From the NCBI RefSeq assembly GCF_001908185.1, contig NZ_LGHM01000043.1, forward strand, positions 37,959 to 101,958: a stretch of 64,000 bases of DNA, in the 5' to 3' direction. The stretch is from Bradyrhizobium sp. AS23.2. Lineage in GTDB: Bacteria; Pseudomonadota; Alphaproteobacteria; Rhizobiales; Xanthobacteraceae. The notes below the pieces were generated by a model. It had not been told where the DNA came from and did no database searches. It worked only from the letters and a program-made list of their open reading frames with translations. Both the position numbers and the translations under genes were made by a program. This document shows, one piece after another, positions 9,579-18,539 of the stretch; within the stretch, counting starts at the first letter, position 1, and every line of letters begins with the position of its first letter.

Positions 9579-9660
9579 CTTCGGGGGATCTCGATGCGCT
9601 GAAGGGTTCCCTGCAGGTTACGTCCGCGGCCCGCAGCGAAGCAAGCTCCGCGACGGACGG

Positions 9661-9882
9661 TTAGCTGCTCTTGCAGCCGTTCTTGCCGGCGATCTCCGCG
9701 AGCGCACGGCGGGCGACAATGCCGAGTTCGCCCAGCGTGGAGTGACCGGATTGCGCCGCTTCGATCAGGCGCTCGGCGATGAATCTGCGGCTGTCGTGAT
9801 CGCCGCCGTGAGGCAATTGCCGGCACGTCTCCTCAAGGACGACGTCCATGTTGGCTTTGGTCCGCTCACTCAACTCTGTCAT
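9661..9882 (-). CDS. Conserved hypothetical protein (73 aa)
   Basis: Starts MTELSERTKANMDVVLEETC; predicted to be all alpha-helical with no membrane segment. An upstream in-frame ATG at 9921 would add 13 residues, but the internal ATG fits better as the start of a helical protein; neither has a strong ribosome site. I do not recognise a family, and the neighbours give no hint. Confidence 0.6.
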   Translation of the reverse strand: MTELSERTKANMDVVLEETCRQLPHGGDHDSRRFIAERLIEAAQSGHSTLGELGIVARRALAEIAGKNGCKSS

Positions 9883-10111
9883 GACATCCGGTTGGCAACG
9901 CGTGGCACGGAACCGCAGCATACACAGACAGATCGAGCCTGATTAGCCCGGAAAATCACGGCCATTGTGCATCGCGATAGGTGTAGGCCCGCAACCTTCG
10001 CGCCGCCACGATGTCGGCGCAAACGACTACCGAAGATTGCACTTGTCCTGATGACAAGCCGGACCCGCGGCGATAGCCTGCCGGCATAACAAAATACACG
10101 GGAGGAATGCC

Positions 10112-12802
10112 ATGCCTGACGCAATGGTCGCCGCACGTGAGTCCAAAGCGGCGAGTGGAAAAGCCCAACAAGTCGACGTTGCCGTCGTCGGCGCCGGATT
10201 TGCCGGTCTCTATCTTCTCCATCGCCTGCGCAAGGCCGGGCTCACGACAGTCGCTCTCGAAGAGGCCGGCGATGTCGGTGGCACCTGGTACTGGAACCGT
10301 TATCCCGGCGCCCGCTGCGATATCCAGACCATCGATTACAGCTACACGTTCGATCCGGAACTCGATAAGGCCTGGACCTGGTCGGAGAAATACGCGACCC
10401 AGCCCGAGATACTGCGCTATCTCGGCTTCGTCGCGGATCGCTACGATCTGCGCCGCGACATTCGCTTCAACACCAAGGTCACGGAAGCCAAGTGGGACGA
10501 GGCGACTGAGCGCTGGCAACTCACCACCGACAATGGCGATCCCGTCTCCTGCCGACACTACATCATGGCGACCGGCTGTCTCTCCGCGCCGAAGCCGCCG
10601 GAGATCGATGGCGTCAAGGAATTCAAGGGCGAGGTGTATTTCACAGGCCGCTGGCCGCATGACGGCGTCAATCTCGCCGGCAAGCGCGTCGCCGTGATCG
10701 GCACCGGCTCGTCAGGCATTCAATCGATCCCGCTGATTGCCGAACAGGCCGCACATCTGACCGTGTTCCAGCGCACGCCGAATTTCGCGCTGCCTGCGCA
10801 TAACGGCCCCTCGCCGTCCGATCGCATGGGCCTTTTCCAGGACGACCGTGCGGCCTATCGCGAGCAGGCGCGGCAATCGATGGCCGGCGTGCCATATCCG
10901 CAGCAGATGGCCGTGAGCTGGCAATTGAGCGACGCCGAGCGCCGCGCGCGCTTTGAAGAGGCTTGGGGTAAGGGCGATCTCGTCTACATCCTCACGCAGC
11001 TCTGGGCCGACCAGGCCGTCGACTTCGACGGCAACAAGCTGATCTGCGACCTCATCCGCGAGAAGATCTCGGCGGCCGTGAAGAATCCGGAGACGGCGGC
11101 GGCGCTGATGCCGCATGACCATCCTTTCGGCGCAAAACGCCCCTGCCTCGACACCAACTACTATGCCACCTACAACCGGCCGAACGTCACGCTGGTCAAT
11201 CTGCGCCAGGAGCCGATCAAGGCGATCACCGCAAGTGGCATCACCACAAGCAAGCGTAGCGTGGACGTCGACGTCATCGTGTTCGCGACCGGCTTCGACG
11301 CCATGACCGGCGCGATCCGGGCCGTGCATCCGATCACCGGGCGCGGCGGCAAGTCGCTCACCGATGTCTGGGCGCACGGGCCGCAGACCTACCTCGGGCT
11401 CACGGTCGAGGGCTTCCCGAACTTCTTCATGATTACCGGTCCCGGAAGCCCGTCGGTGCTGTCGAACATGGCGGTCTCGATCGAGCAGCATGTCAACTGG
11501 GTGGTCGACCGGCTCAAAGCGTTGCGCGACGCCGGCTTCACCACGATCGAGCCGACCGAGACGGCGCAGGCCGGCTGGGGCCAGCACATGGCCGACTGTT
11601 CGATGCTGACGCTGCACCGTCTCGCCAACACCTGGTACACGGGTGCCAATGTGCCCGGCAAGGTGCAGGGCCTGATGCCCTATACCGGCGGCGTCGGTCC
11701 CTATCGCAGCATCTGCGACGAGGTCGTCGGTCGCGGCATGCTCGGCTTCAAGCTCACCGGCCCAAATGTCGCCGCCCAGTGCAACGATGGCGAGGTGGTG
11801 CGCCTGCAGCCGGATGTGCGGCTGGTGCTGAACCTGCTTGCATCGCTGAATCTGCCGCCGATCGAGTCGATGGGCGCGCTTGGCGCCCGCGCCTTCGTCG
11901 ACGAGTTCAACAAGGGCCGGCCCGCGGGGCGGCCGATCGGCGATATCGTCGACGGTACCCTGCCCGGTCCAGACGGACCTCTGCCTTACCGTGTGTACCG
12001 GCCGGCAGCGCCCGGGCCGCATCCCGTTGTGGTCTATTTCCACGGTGGCGGCTGGGTGCTCGGCGACGAGCAGTCCGATGAACCGTTCTGCCGCGACATG
12101 GTGCGGCGGACCGGCATGATCTTTGTCAGCGTCGGCTATCGCCATGCGCCCGAGCATCGCTTCCCGACCGCGGCTGAAGATGGCTACGCGGCGACGCGCT
12201 GGATCGCCGAGCACCTCGCCGAGCTCGGCGGCAAACCTGGCCCGGTGCTGGTCGCGGGCTGGAGCGCCGGCGGCAACATCGCCGCCGTCACCTGCCAGCT
12301 TGCGCGTGACCGCGGCGGGCCTGAGATCGCCGGCCAGCTTCTGGTGTGTCCGGTCACCGACTGCACCTACGATCGTCCGTCCTACAACGATAATGCGACC
12401 GGCTACTTCCTGACGCGCTCACTGATGTACTGGTTTTGGGACCTCTACTGCTCGCCGGCCGACCGCACCGATCCGCGCGTCTCGCCGCTACGCGGCAAGG
12501 TCGCGGGTCTGCCGCCGGCCTTCGTCGTCACCTGCGAGTTCGATCCGTTGCGCGATGAGGGCGTCGCCTATGCCGAGGCGATGGCGGCTGCAGGGGTCCC
12601 GGTCGAGCAGCTCAAGGCGCGCGGTCATTTCCACTCGTCATTTGCGATGGTGGACGTGGTCATCACCGGTGTGTCTGGACGGGTGAAGATGGCCGAGGCC
12701 TTGCGGGGCTTCGCCGGGCTTCCTCCGCAGGTCAGTCGCGGCGATGAGAACAGCCACGGTCAAACCAGCCCGGGGCACAAGATCGCGGCGGCCGCGAGCT
12801 AA
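10112..12802 (+). CDS. Baeyer-Villiger monooxygenase fused to HSL-family alpha/beta hydrolase
   Basis: An 896-residue two-enzyme fusion. Residues 1 to about 550 form a flavoprotein BVMO: FAD motif VGAGFAG (26-32), [15 protein letters not shown] (active-site Asp), NADPH motif VIGTGSSG (195-202) and active-site Arg343 in [10 protein letters not shown]. Residues about 565-875 form a hormone-sensitive-lipase-type hydrolase: HGGGW (644-648), GWSAGG with nucleophile Ser718, Asp in [10 protein letters not shown] and His in GHFHSS. BVMOs turn ketones into esters or lactones and such hydrolases cut esters, so one chain could carry out both steps; this is inference. The BVMO fingerprint reads [12 protein letters not shown], with Phe177 where His is usual. 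The gene stands alone and ends at a strong terminator. Confidence 0.92.
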   Translation: MPDAMVAARESKAASGKAQQVDVAVVGAGFAGLYLLHRLRKAGLTTVALEEAGDVGGTWYWNRYPGARCDIQTIDYSYTFDPELDKAWTWSEKYATQPEILRYLGFVADRYDLRRDIRFNTKVTEAKWDEATERWQLTTDNGDPVSCRHYIMATGCLSAPKPPEIDGVKEFKGEVYFTGRWPHDGVNLAGKRVAVIGTGSSGIQSIPLIAEQAAHLTVFQRTPNFALPAHNGPSPSDRMGLFQDDRAAYREQARQSMAGVPYPQQMAVSWQLSDAERRARFEEAWGKGDLVYILTQLWADQAVDFDGNKLICDLIREKISAAVKNPETAAALMPHDHPFGAKRPCLDTNYYATYNRPNVTLVNLRQEPIKAITASGITTSKRSVDVDVIVFATGFDAMTGAIRAVHPITGRGGKSLTDVWAHGPQTYLGLTVEGFPNFFMITGPGSPSVLSNMAVSIEQHVNWVVDRLKALRDAGFTTIEPTETAQAGWGQHMADCSMLTLHRLANTWYTGANVPGKVQGLMPYTGGVGPYRSICDEVVGRGMLGFKLTGPNVAAQCNDGEVVRLQPDVRLVLNLLASLNLPPIESMGALGARAFVDEFNKGRPAGRPIGDIVDGTLPGPDGPLPYRVYRPAAPGPHPVVVYFHGGGWVLGDEQSDEPFCRDMVRRTGMIFVSVGYRHAPEHRFPTAAEDGYAATRWIAEHLAELGGKPGPVLVAGWSAGGNIAAVTCQLARDRGGPEIAGQLLVCPVTDCTYDRPSYNDNATGYFLTRSLMYWFWDLYCSPADRTDPRVSPLRGKVAGLPPAFVVTCEFDPLRDEGVAYAEAMAAAGVPVEQLKARGHFHSSFAMVDVVITGVSGRVKMAEALRGFAGLPPQVSRGDENSHGQTSPGHKIAAAAS

Positions 12803-12811
12803 CCGTAACAA

Positions 12812-12847
12812 GGCAGCCGGGAACCTTTTCCCGGCTGCCGCGTTTTG
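12812..12847 (+). terminator. Rho-independent terminator
   Basis: Perfect 12-bp stem GGCAGCCGGGAA / TTCCCGGCTGCC with a 4-base loop, followed by GCGTTTT. It begins 10 bases after the stop of the BVMO fusion and closes that transcript. Confidence 0.9.
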
Positions 12848-12912
12848 TGCACCGGCACGCAAAGCCGCGTGCTGGAGTATTTTCTGGAGTATTTTTTGCG
12901 TGAGGCAGGGCG

Positions 12913-13188
12913 ATGAGGGATGTGTCAGTTGCGGATTCAAAGGTCAATTTTGGTGCGCTCGCGGCCCTGCATAAATGGCCGTCGCTTGCAAACCAGCGCA
13001 GGCCGGAGAGAGAGTCTTATCAGGTGAGCGAAGGCACTCTCGATGAGTGCATCTCCGCTTTCATGGGGAAGCCGGCGGCGACGCGGCATCTCTATGAGAT
13101 CCACACGACGGCGCAGCCGCCGCTGGTCATGGATATCCTCTCGCCCGAGCACGTCACCGAGCTATCGCGGCTGAGAGAGTTTCTCTGA
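12913..13188 (+). CDS. Conserved hypothetical protein (91 aa)
   Basis: The second half (GTLDECISAFMGKPAATRHL and the AQPPLV and LRLREFL-like tail) has the look of a small helical protein that I believe recurs in Bradyrhizobium genomes, but no function is known. GAGGCAGGG precedes the ATG. The N-terminal 30 residues look less conserved, so a later start is possible. It is isolated between a terminator and another small gene. Confidence 0.6.
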   Translation: MRDVSVADSKVNFGALAALHKWPSLANQRRPERESYQVSEGTLDECISAFMGKPAATRHLYEIHTTAQPPLVMDILSPEHVTELSRLREFL

Positions 13189-13301
13189 CTGCGTGTGGTT
13201 GCTCCGGCTGCAGGCGCGCGGCAAGCTTTTCGCGAGGCCAGGAACCTTCTTCCGGTTCTTCCCGTTAACAGGGATCGGAAGCCAAGGCGTGAGTCCCTTC
13301 G

Positions 13302-13607
13302 ATGCTTGAAGCCGGAGCCCCTTCCCCGATCGTGCCTTATGGCGCGGATCAGACCTTGTTCGTGGTGATCGACCGCCGCGACGACGCGACTGAAATCCGC
13401 ATCGAGCGCAGCGACCTCGAAGCCACGATCGGCGAACTCGTCGCCGGCTGCTTCAACGACCCCATCAAGGTGATGTCGTTCAACACGCTCGAACATTGGA
13501 TGAAGGACATTTCGACCGATGTCGCCGGTGAAATCCGGACGCGCTGCGACATCGACGGTGTAACGCTGCCCGACTATCTCAGCGATTTCGTCGACAGCCA
13601 CACCTGA
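13302..13607 (+). CDS. Conserved hypothetical protein (101 aa)
   Basis: An acidic, soluble protein with alternating strand and helix pattern (LFVVIDRRDDATEIRIERSD, then a helix-rich half ending LPDYLSDFVDSHT). No domain recognised. The ribosome site is weak (GAGTCCCTTCG). Codon use matches neighbouring genes. It is probably monocistronic, since the next gene is on the other strand. Confidence 0.65.
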   Translation: MLEAGAPSPIVPYGADQTLFVVIDRRDDATEIRIERSDLEATIGELVAGCFNDPIKVMSFNTLEHWMKDISTDVAGEIRTRCDIDGVTLPDYLSDFVDSHT

Positions 13608-13655
13608 GCGCATCATCCGCACCGGCGCGCACTTCGGAGCTTGGTTTTTTGGTGA

Positions 13656-13811
13656 TTAGGCGCGCCGGTACCTGCCGGCGATGATCTCAATCTCGCGGCG
13701 GCGTTCGCCGGCGAAGGTCAGAAGCTTTTCGATCGTCAGCGTATCCGTGATCCGTTTGGCGAGGCGTTCGGCGCGTGCGGCCTGATCTTCGAGATACTGG
13801 ATCGTGTTCAA
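13656..13811 (-). CDS. Small helical conserved protein (51 aa)
   Basis: Reads (M)NTIQYLEDQAARAERLAK and ends AGRYRRA; entirely amphipathic helix. I choose the TTG at 13811 as start because GGGAGG lies 6 bases upstream and related small proteins begin with NTIQYLE-like sequence; an ATG at 13862 would add 17 Arg-rich, coding-unlike residues. Function unknown. Confidence 0.6.
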   Translation of the reverse strand: MNTIQYLEDQAARAERLAKRITDTLTIEKLLTFAGERRREIEIIAGRYRRA

Positions 13812-13927
13812 GCGCCGCCTCCCGAAAGGCCCCCGAATTGGAGCCCCGACCTGTTTGGGCAACCATCGTGCGCCAGAGCGGCTAACAGCCCGTTAAGCGC
13901 GGCGCCTCAATGTTCATGGACTATGCG

Positions 13928-14452
13928 CTATTGCACGACGTCGAGCCTGACATTGGCGACGCCCTTGTCGACCATGCCGAGCGCCGAGGCCGCGGAAGGA
14001 GAGATGTCGACGACGCGTCCACGAACATAGGGCCCGCGATCGTTGACCCTGACGGTCACGAAGCGGCCAGAGGAGACATCGGTGACCCGCAGCTTTGTGC
14101 CGAACGGCAGGGTGGGATGGGCCGCGGTCAATTCGTTCTTGTCGAACTTCTCGCCGCTCGCGGTCTCCGTATCCGAGTAGAAGCTGGCAACGCCATGTGC
14201 GGCGGTTTGCTTTGCGTCTCCGGCACCATGAGCGACACGCACACGGTTGTTCGGCCGCGGGTGCAGGTGCGCTACTCTGTGGGGCCGTTGCATGGCGGCC
14301 TGCCGGCTTGTGGCGGCGAGATCGGCCCTCTGGCGGCCGACCGGCGATTGCGCGCACGCGGCGAGCGAAGCGGCACCGATGATGGCAAGCAGCAACCGGC
14401 TCAGGGTTGCGAAGGAAATCCAGGCACTTTCGGTATGCGTAATGTGAGACAT
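13928..14452 (-). CDS. RlpA-family septal ring lytic transglycosylase-like lipoprotein
   Basis: A 174-residue lipoprotein: signal sequence with lipobox LAAC (Cys33), then a double-psi beta-barrel domain of the RlpA type from GVASFYSDTETASGEKFD through FGTKLRVTDVSSGR to VNDRGPYVRGRVVDISPSAA. RlpA proteins act in the outer membrane or periplasm, some cutting naked glycan strands during division. There is no C-terminal SPOR domain, so septal targeting is not supported. The start at 14452 has GGAGG 9 bases upstream; an ATG at 14491 is a poorer choice. Confidence 0.88.
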   Translation of the reverse strand: MSHITHTESAWISFATLSRLLLAIIGAASLAACAQSPVGRQRADLAATSRQAAMQRPHRVAHLHPRPNNRVRVAHGAGDAKQTAAHGVASFYSDTETASGEKFDKNELTAAHPTLPFGTKLRVTDVSSGRFVTVRVNDRGPYVRGRVVDISPSAASALGMVDKGVANVRLDVVQ

Positions 14453-14754
14453 GGTACGCCCCTCCGAACAACCCTGAGTTTCGGTGGGCAATCGGGGCAG
14501 AACCTTGTCGGAACAAAAGCGGGCCGGAGGCCGCGGCCGTTTCGCGTCAGCTGTGACGATTCCACCACAGTGGCGTGTCCTGAATCGGGACAGACTCTGG
14601 AAAAATCAGCCTGCGACGCGCCAGACGATCGGGCGCGCCTCTGGCTGAGCTTCGTTCGCCTCGCCGTCCCCCCCTTCAGGCTGGCGAGAAAGTCGAGTTC
14701 CCGTTGTGTCAGTATGCACATCATGAACCCGATCCGGTTGCGAAGGCCGTGCCG
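14453..14754. other. Intergenic, nothing recognised
   Basis: About 300 bases between the RlpA-like gene start and the DUF1501 remnant. Apart from the ribosome site of the RlpA-like gene I see no gene, repeat or operator. The promoter of that gene must lie here on the minus strand. Confidence 0.5.
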
Positions 14755-15082
14755 TCAGCCGACGAGGCCATCCATCGGCTTGACGTCGCCACTGCCCCGG
14801 GAAGACAGCATCAGCCAGCACCTTCTCCCCGACGCGCAGGTGATCCCTGAGCAGGCCTTTCAGCACCGCGCGCAGATCCGAGGTCGGCTTGAGGTCGCGA
14901 TCCTCGAGGAGTTGCGCCGGCTTCAGTCCCGGCCAGTCGACAATCACGCGGCCGCCGACGAGCCCGCCGCCGATGAGGAAGGCGACCGTGCCGGTACCGT
15001 GATCGGTGCCCTGCGTGCCATTGATGCGCGCGGTGCGCCCGAACTCGGTAACCACGGCAATACGGCACAACGGCGATTCCAC
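14755..15082 (-). pseudogene. DUF1501 protein remnant (5' truncated, frameshifted)
   Basis: Minus-strand translation contains VVTEFGRTARINGTQGTDHG and WPGLKPAQLLEDRDLKPTSD, diagnostic of the C-terminal third of DUF1501 (sulfatase-like, exported) proteins that normally run to roughly 400 residues. Upstream of 15082 the homology stops, so at least two thirds of the gene is gone. Near 14800 the GGGG run appears to contain one extra base: removing it restores the expected ending SGDVKPMDGLVG with a stop at 14755-14757. Not expected to make a functional protein. Confidence 0.75.
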
Positions 15083-15165
15083 CTGAAATGGTATCGCCGT
15101 GCTGACCTAATCGCGATCGGGCCGGCCACCCGGCTGATCAAATAGCGTGAGAGCTCGAGAGGTGG

Positions 15166-15315
15166 TCATGCCCGGGCTTGCCGTCTTCGCCGAAGCTTCG
15201 CCGGCCCAACACCGGTAGCCCGGCGAAGCCTTGGCGGAGCCGGGTCCCGGGCATCCACGTTCTTCGTGCCATGGGGCAAGGCGTGGATGGCCGGGACAAG
15301 GCCCGGCCATGACGA
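15166..15315. repeat. 150-bp rhizobial intergenic repeat, copy 1
   Basis: Runs from GTCATGCCCGGGCTTG to CCCGGCCATGACGA, with strong internal dyads (GGCCGGG / CCCGGCC, CCGGCGAAGC / GCTTCGCCGG). The first 100 bases are almost identical to 47150-47250. It lies just downstream of the malic enzyme gene on the minus strand. Confidence 0.8.
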
Positions 15316-15361
15316 TGTGGGAATATCAGCGCACTAACCACGCCGTTCGGGCTTAGCGAGG

Positions 15362-17014
15362 TTAGTAATGCGGCTGGTACATCTGCGACTGGACCAGGCC
15401 CTTCACGTCGTTGGGCGCCGGGCCGTCGGCCAGCCCACGCTGATAGGCGACGTCTGCGACAGCGGCGGCGATGCGGGCCGAGACCTCGCGGATGCGGGGC
15501 AGCGCCGGATAGAGGCTGCCTTGATCCAGGTCCTCCTTGCCGACGCAATCGGCGAGCGTATGGGCGGCGGCCATGAACATCTCGTCCGTCACCAGCCGCG
15601 AGCCGCTCGCGATGACACCGAGGCCGACGCCGGGGAAGATGTAGGAGTTGTTGCCCTGGCGAGGCACGAAGGTACGGCCGCTCAGCTTCACCGGGTCATA
15701 GGGGCTGCCGCAGGCGAACAGCGCGCGGCCCTCGGTGTAGCGGTAGGCATCCTCGGCCGAGCATTCGGCCTTCGAGGTCGGGTTGGAGAGCGCGAACACG
15801 ATCGGTTGTTCGTTGAGCTCGGCCATCGCCTTGAGCACTTCAGGCGCGAAGGCGCCTCCGACCGCGGCGACACCGATGATCGCTGTCGGCTTCAGCGTCC
15901 TGATCGCGGTGAGGAAGTCGGCGATCGGCGCCTGGCCGGCATGCGCATAGCGGAGCTTGTGGCCGGAGAGGCCTTCCCGGCCGCCGACGACAAGGCCGCG
16001 GGAATCCACCAGCCAGTTGCGCCGGAGCGCCTCTGCCTCCGAGGCGCCCTCCGCCATCATGGCGGAGACGACGAGATCGGCGATGCCGGTCGCAGCCTCG
16101 CCCGCGCCGAGGAACAGGATGCGCTGGTCCCTCAGCTTGCCGCCGGATACACGCAGCGCCGAGAACAGGCCGGCGAGCGCTACCGCCGCAGTGCCCTGGA
16201 TGTCGTCGTTGAAGACGCAAGTCTCATCGCGATATTTGTGCAGCAGCTTGAATGCCGAGTGATTGGCGAAATCCTCGAACTGGATCAACACGCCCGGAAA
16301 GGTCTTTCGCGCGGCCTGCATGAATTCGTCGACGAAGCTGTCATAGGCCTCGCCCGTGAGCCGCCGCTCACGCAGGCCGAGATAATAGGGATCGTTCAGT
16401 AGCTCTTCATTGTTGGTGCCGACGTCGAGCACGATCGGCAGGCACAACTCCGGATGCAAGCCGGCGCATGCGGAATAGAGCGAGAGCTTGCCGACCGGAA
16501 TGCCCATGCCGTTGGCGCCGAGGTCGCCGAGACCAAGGATGCGCTCGCCGTCGGTCACGACGATCAGCTTGGCCGGATAGGGCCAGTTCTTCAGAATCTC
16601 AGCGATCTGGCCACGATCGCGCGAGGAGATGAACATGCCGCGCGGCCGCTGGAAGATCAGGCCGTATTTCTGGCAGGCGAGCCCGACCGTCGGCGTGTAG
16701 ATGATCGGCTGGATCTCGTCGATATTGTCGACAACGACGCGGAAGAACAGCGCCTCGTTGCGGTCGTGCAGCGCGTTCAGCGCGACGTATTTTTCGAGAT
16801 CGGTCGGCAGCGTGCGCAGATTGGTCAGCACGCGCTCGACTTGGGTCTCTATCGTCAGCACGCAAGGCGGCAGCAGGCCTCGCAGGCCGAGCGCATCGCG
16901 CTCCGCTTCCGTGAAGGCGGTGCCCTTGTTGAGCAGGGGATCGCGCAGCAACGTCATGCCGTGCGCGGAATCGGATGGTGTCAAATGGGCATTGACCGGA
17001 GCAGGTCTATTCAC
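15362..17014 (-). CDS. NAD-dependent malic enzyme
   Basis: Oxidative decarboxylation of malate to pyruvate, linking the TCA cycle to pyruvate pools. The 550-residue protein is of the long SfcA/MaeA type: the malic domain has IIYTPTVGLACQKYG near residue 104 and RGMFISSRDRG near 124, and the metal/substrate segment CVFNDDIQGTAAV near 269; the NAD domain has LFLGAGEAATGIADL near 298. There is no phosphotransacetylase extension. The start is a GTG preceded by GGGGGAA; a later ATG (MTLLRDPLLNKG) is possible. It is monocistronic, followed by a repeat. Confidence 0.93.
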   Translation of the reverse strand: MNRPAPVNAHLTPSDSAHGMTLLRDPLLNKGTAFTEAERDALGLRGLLPPCVLTIETQVERVLTNLRTLPTDLEKYVALNALHDRNEALFFRVVVDNIDEIQPIIYTPTVGLACQKYGLIFQRPRGMFISSRDRGQIAEILKNWPYPAKLIVVTDGERILGLGDLGANGMGIPVGKLSLYSACAGLHPELCLPIVLDVGTNNEELLNDPYYLGLRERRLTGEAYDSFVDEFMQAARKTFPGVLIQFEDFANHSAFKLLHKYRDETCVFNDDIQGTAAVALAGLFSALRVSGGKLRDQRILFLGAGEAATGIADLVVSAMMAEGASEAEALRRNWLVDSRGLVVGGREGLSGHKLRYAHAGQAPIADFLTAIRTLKPTAIIGVAAVGGAFAPEVLKAMAELNEQPIVFALSNPTSKAECSAEDAYRYTEGRALFACGSPYDPVKLSGRTFVPRQGNNSYIFPGVGLGVIASGSRLVTDEMFMAAAHTLADCVGKEDLDQGSLYPALPRIREVSARIAAAVADVAYQRGLADGPAPNDVKGLVQSQMYQPHY

Positions 17015-17331
17015 GAATTCCCCCAGGGAGTTTCTTATTGAAGGGCAAACATTGTCGGCCAGCGCTCACCTGAGATCAAGGACGTAGAAACTCGTGCATC
17101 GATTGTGATCTCGCACCGCAGCGAGATTTTCGCGATGGATCGCGAGTTGAGCGCGACAAAAGGTTAACGCCGCTAGGCTCCCGCCCCTCATGGTGAGGAG
17201 CGCGGAACGCGCGTCTCCGGACGATGCTGTGCATCGCCGGGCGAACCATGAAGGTCCCTCGCCCGCAGCCATCCTTCGAGACGCCCGCTTTCGCGGGCTC
17301 CTCAGGATGAGGAAGAGTGCATGTGAGACAG
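17015..17331. repeat. Intergenic spacer with CCTCATGGTGAGGAGC-type repeat
   Basis: The repeat proper spans about 17185-17312. It begins CCTCATGGTGAGGAGC and ends GGGCTCCTCAGGATGAGG, with the internal palindrome GAGACGCCCGC..GCGGGCTC. A relative in reverse orientation is at 37161-37298. The remaining 170 bases should hold the malic enzyme promoter, but I cannot point to convincing boxes. Confidence 0.65.
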
Positions 17332-18333
17332 CTACTCCGGCTTGATGTCGGCAGCCTTCACGATCGGCCACCATTTCTCGGTCTCGGCCTTCTGGAAGCT
17401 CGCAAGCGCCGCGGGCGTCTGCTGATCCGGCGGCGGAATCTCCTGTCCCAATTCGCCAAAGCGCTGCTTGACCGAGGGGTCGGCAAGCACGGTGACGATG
17501 GCCGCGTTGAGCTTTGCGACGATGTCCTTCGGCGTGGTCTTCGGTGCCCAGATGCCGTGCCAGTAGGAGATGTAGAGGCCGGGCAGGCCCGCCTCGTCGA
17601 CCGTCGGAATATCAGGCGCGGATGCGAGCCGCGTCGGCGACGCCACTGCAAACGCCTTGATCGCACCGTTCTTGTATTGCGGCAGCGAATTCGACGCCTG
17701 ATCAAACATGATATCGATCTGGCCTGCGACGAGATCGATCATGGCGGGCCCGGCGCCGCGATAAGGCACGAACTGGAAGTCGGTTCCGGTCTTCTCCTTG
17801 AAGAAGACGCCGGCGACATGGGCGCCTGTACCGGCACCAGCCGTGCCGGCGGTGGCCTTGCCGGGGTTGGCCTTCAGCCAGGTGATCAGCTCTTTGAGAT
17901 TGTTGGCCCCGAGGGTCTTCCGGCCGACGATGAGCTGCGTGCCCATCGCGATCGTCGCGACCGGCTCGAAATCGGCGAGCACGTCATAGGGCAGCTTGAA
18001 GATCGCGCCATTCAGCACATGCGTACCCCAATGGCCGATCGTGATCATCGTGCCGTCGGGCGTTGCGCGCGCCACACGGGCACCGGCGATGCTGCCGGAG
18101 GCGCCCGCCACGTTCTCGACCACGACCGTCGTGTGCAGCTCGGCGGCGATCCGCTCAGACAGGATCCGCGCCAGCGTATCGGTCGGGCCGCCCGCCGCGA
18201 ACGGCACCACGAGGGTGATGGGACGCGATGGAGACGGTTGTGCGCTCGCCACTGCAGCCCACACCGCAGATCCGATCAACGCGCAAATGACGATCACAAG
18301 GCCGCGCAACCCGGCCCACAGCCCCCGTATCAT
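17332..18333 (-). CDS. Bug/TctC family tripartite tricarboxylate transporter substrate-binding protein
   Basis: A 333-residue periplasmic protein with signal peptide (residues 1 to about 30, VWAAVASAQPS). It shows the family landmarks RPITLVVPFAAGGPTDTLAR, VENVAGASGSIAG and the second-lobe segment DIPTVDEAGLPGLYI. The start at 18333 has GGGGAGA directly upstream. No tctA or tctB genes accompany it, as is common for the very numerous orphan Bug proteins. The ligand is unknown, likely a carboxylate. Confidence 0.9.
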   Translation of the reverse strand: MIRGLWAGLRGLVIVICALIGSAVWAAVASAQPSPSRPITLVVPFAAGGPTDTLARILSERIAAELHTTVVVENVAGASGSIAGARVARATPDGTMITIGHWGTHVLNGAIFKLPYDVLADFEPVATIAMGTQLIVGRKTLGANNLKELITWLKANPGKATAGTAGAGTGAHVAGVFFKEKTGTDFQFVPYRGAGPAMIDLVAGQIDIMFDQASNSLPQYKNGAIKAFAVASPTRLASAPDIPTVDEAGLPGLYISYWHGIWAPKTTPKDIVAKLNAAIVTVLADPSVKQRFGELGQEIPPPDQQTPAALASFQKAETEKWWPIVKAADIKPE

Positions 18334-18443
18334 TCTCTCCCCACCCCTTTTGCCGCCCGCATCTTGTCAGCAGACTGGAGCCGGAGTGAACGCTGCCGGG
18401 CGAGCAGAGGCAAGCTGGAATTTTTGCTGTGGTTAGTGTTTGA

Positions 18444-18536
18444 GCATGATCTACGCGCAAACGCGTTCCTCGTTTGTCGCGAGCGAAAACCGCTGCACAC
18501 TTTGCGCTAACGCGGCCCTGCGGGTCCGGATCATGC
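18444..18536. repeat. GCATGATC...GATCATGC rhizobial repeat
   Basis: About 93 bases bounded by the inverted ends GCATGATC and GATCATGC, with internal CGCGCAAACGCG and GAGCGAAAACCGCTGCACAC. This matches a repeat that I recall from many Bradyrhizobium and Rhodopseudomonas intergenic regions. It sits directly downstream of the MscS gene. Confidence 0.65.
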
Positions 18537-18539
18537 AGG

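Noticed and set aside
13910..15145. A 411-codon open frame on the plus strand
   Set aside because: It runs opposite the RlpA-like gene and the DUF1501 remnant, has low-complexity Arg/Gly content and no recognisable domain. Long antisense frames are expected at this GC content.
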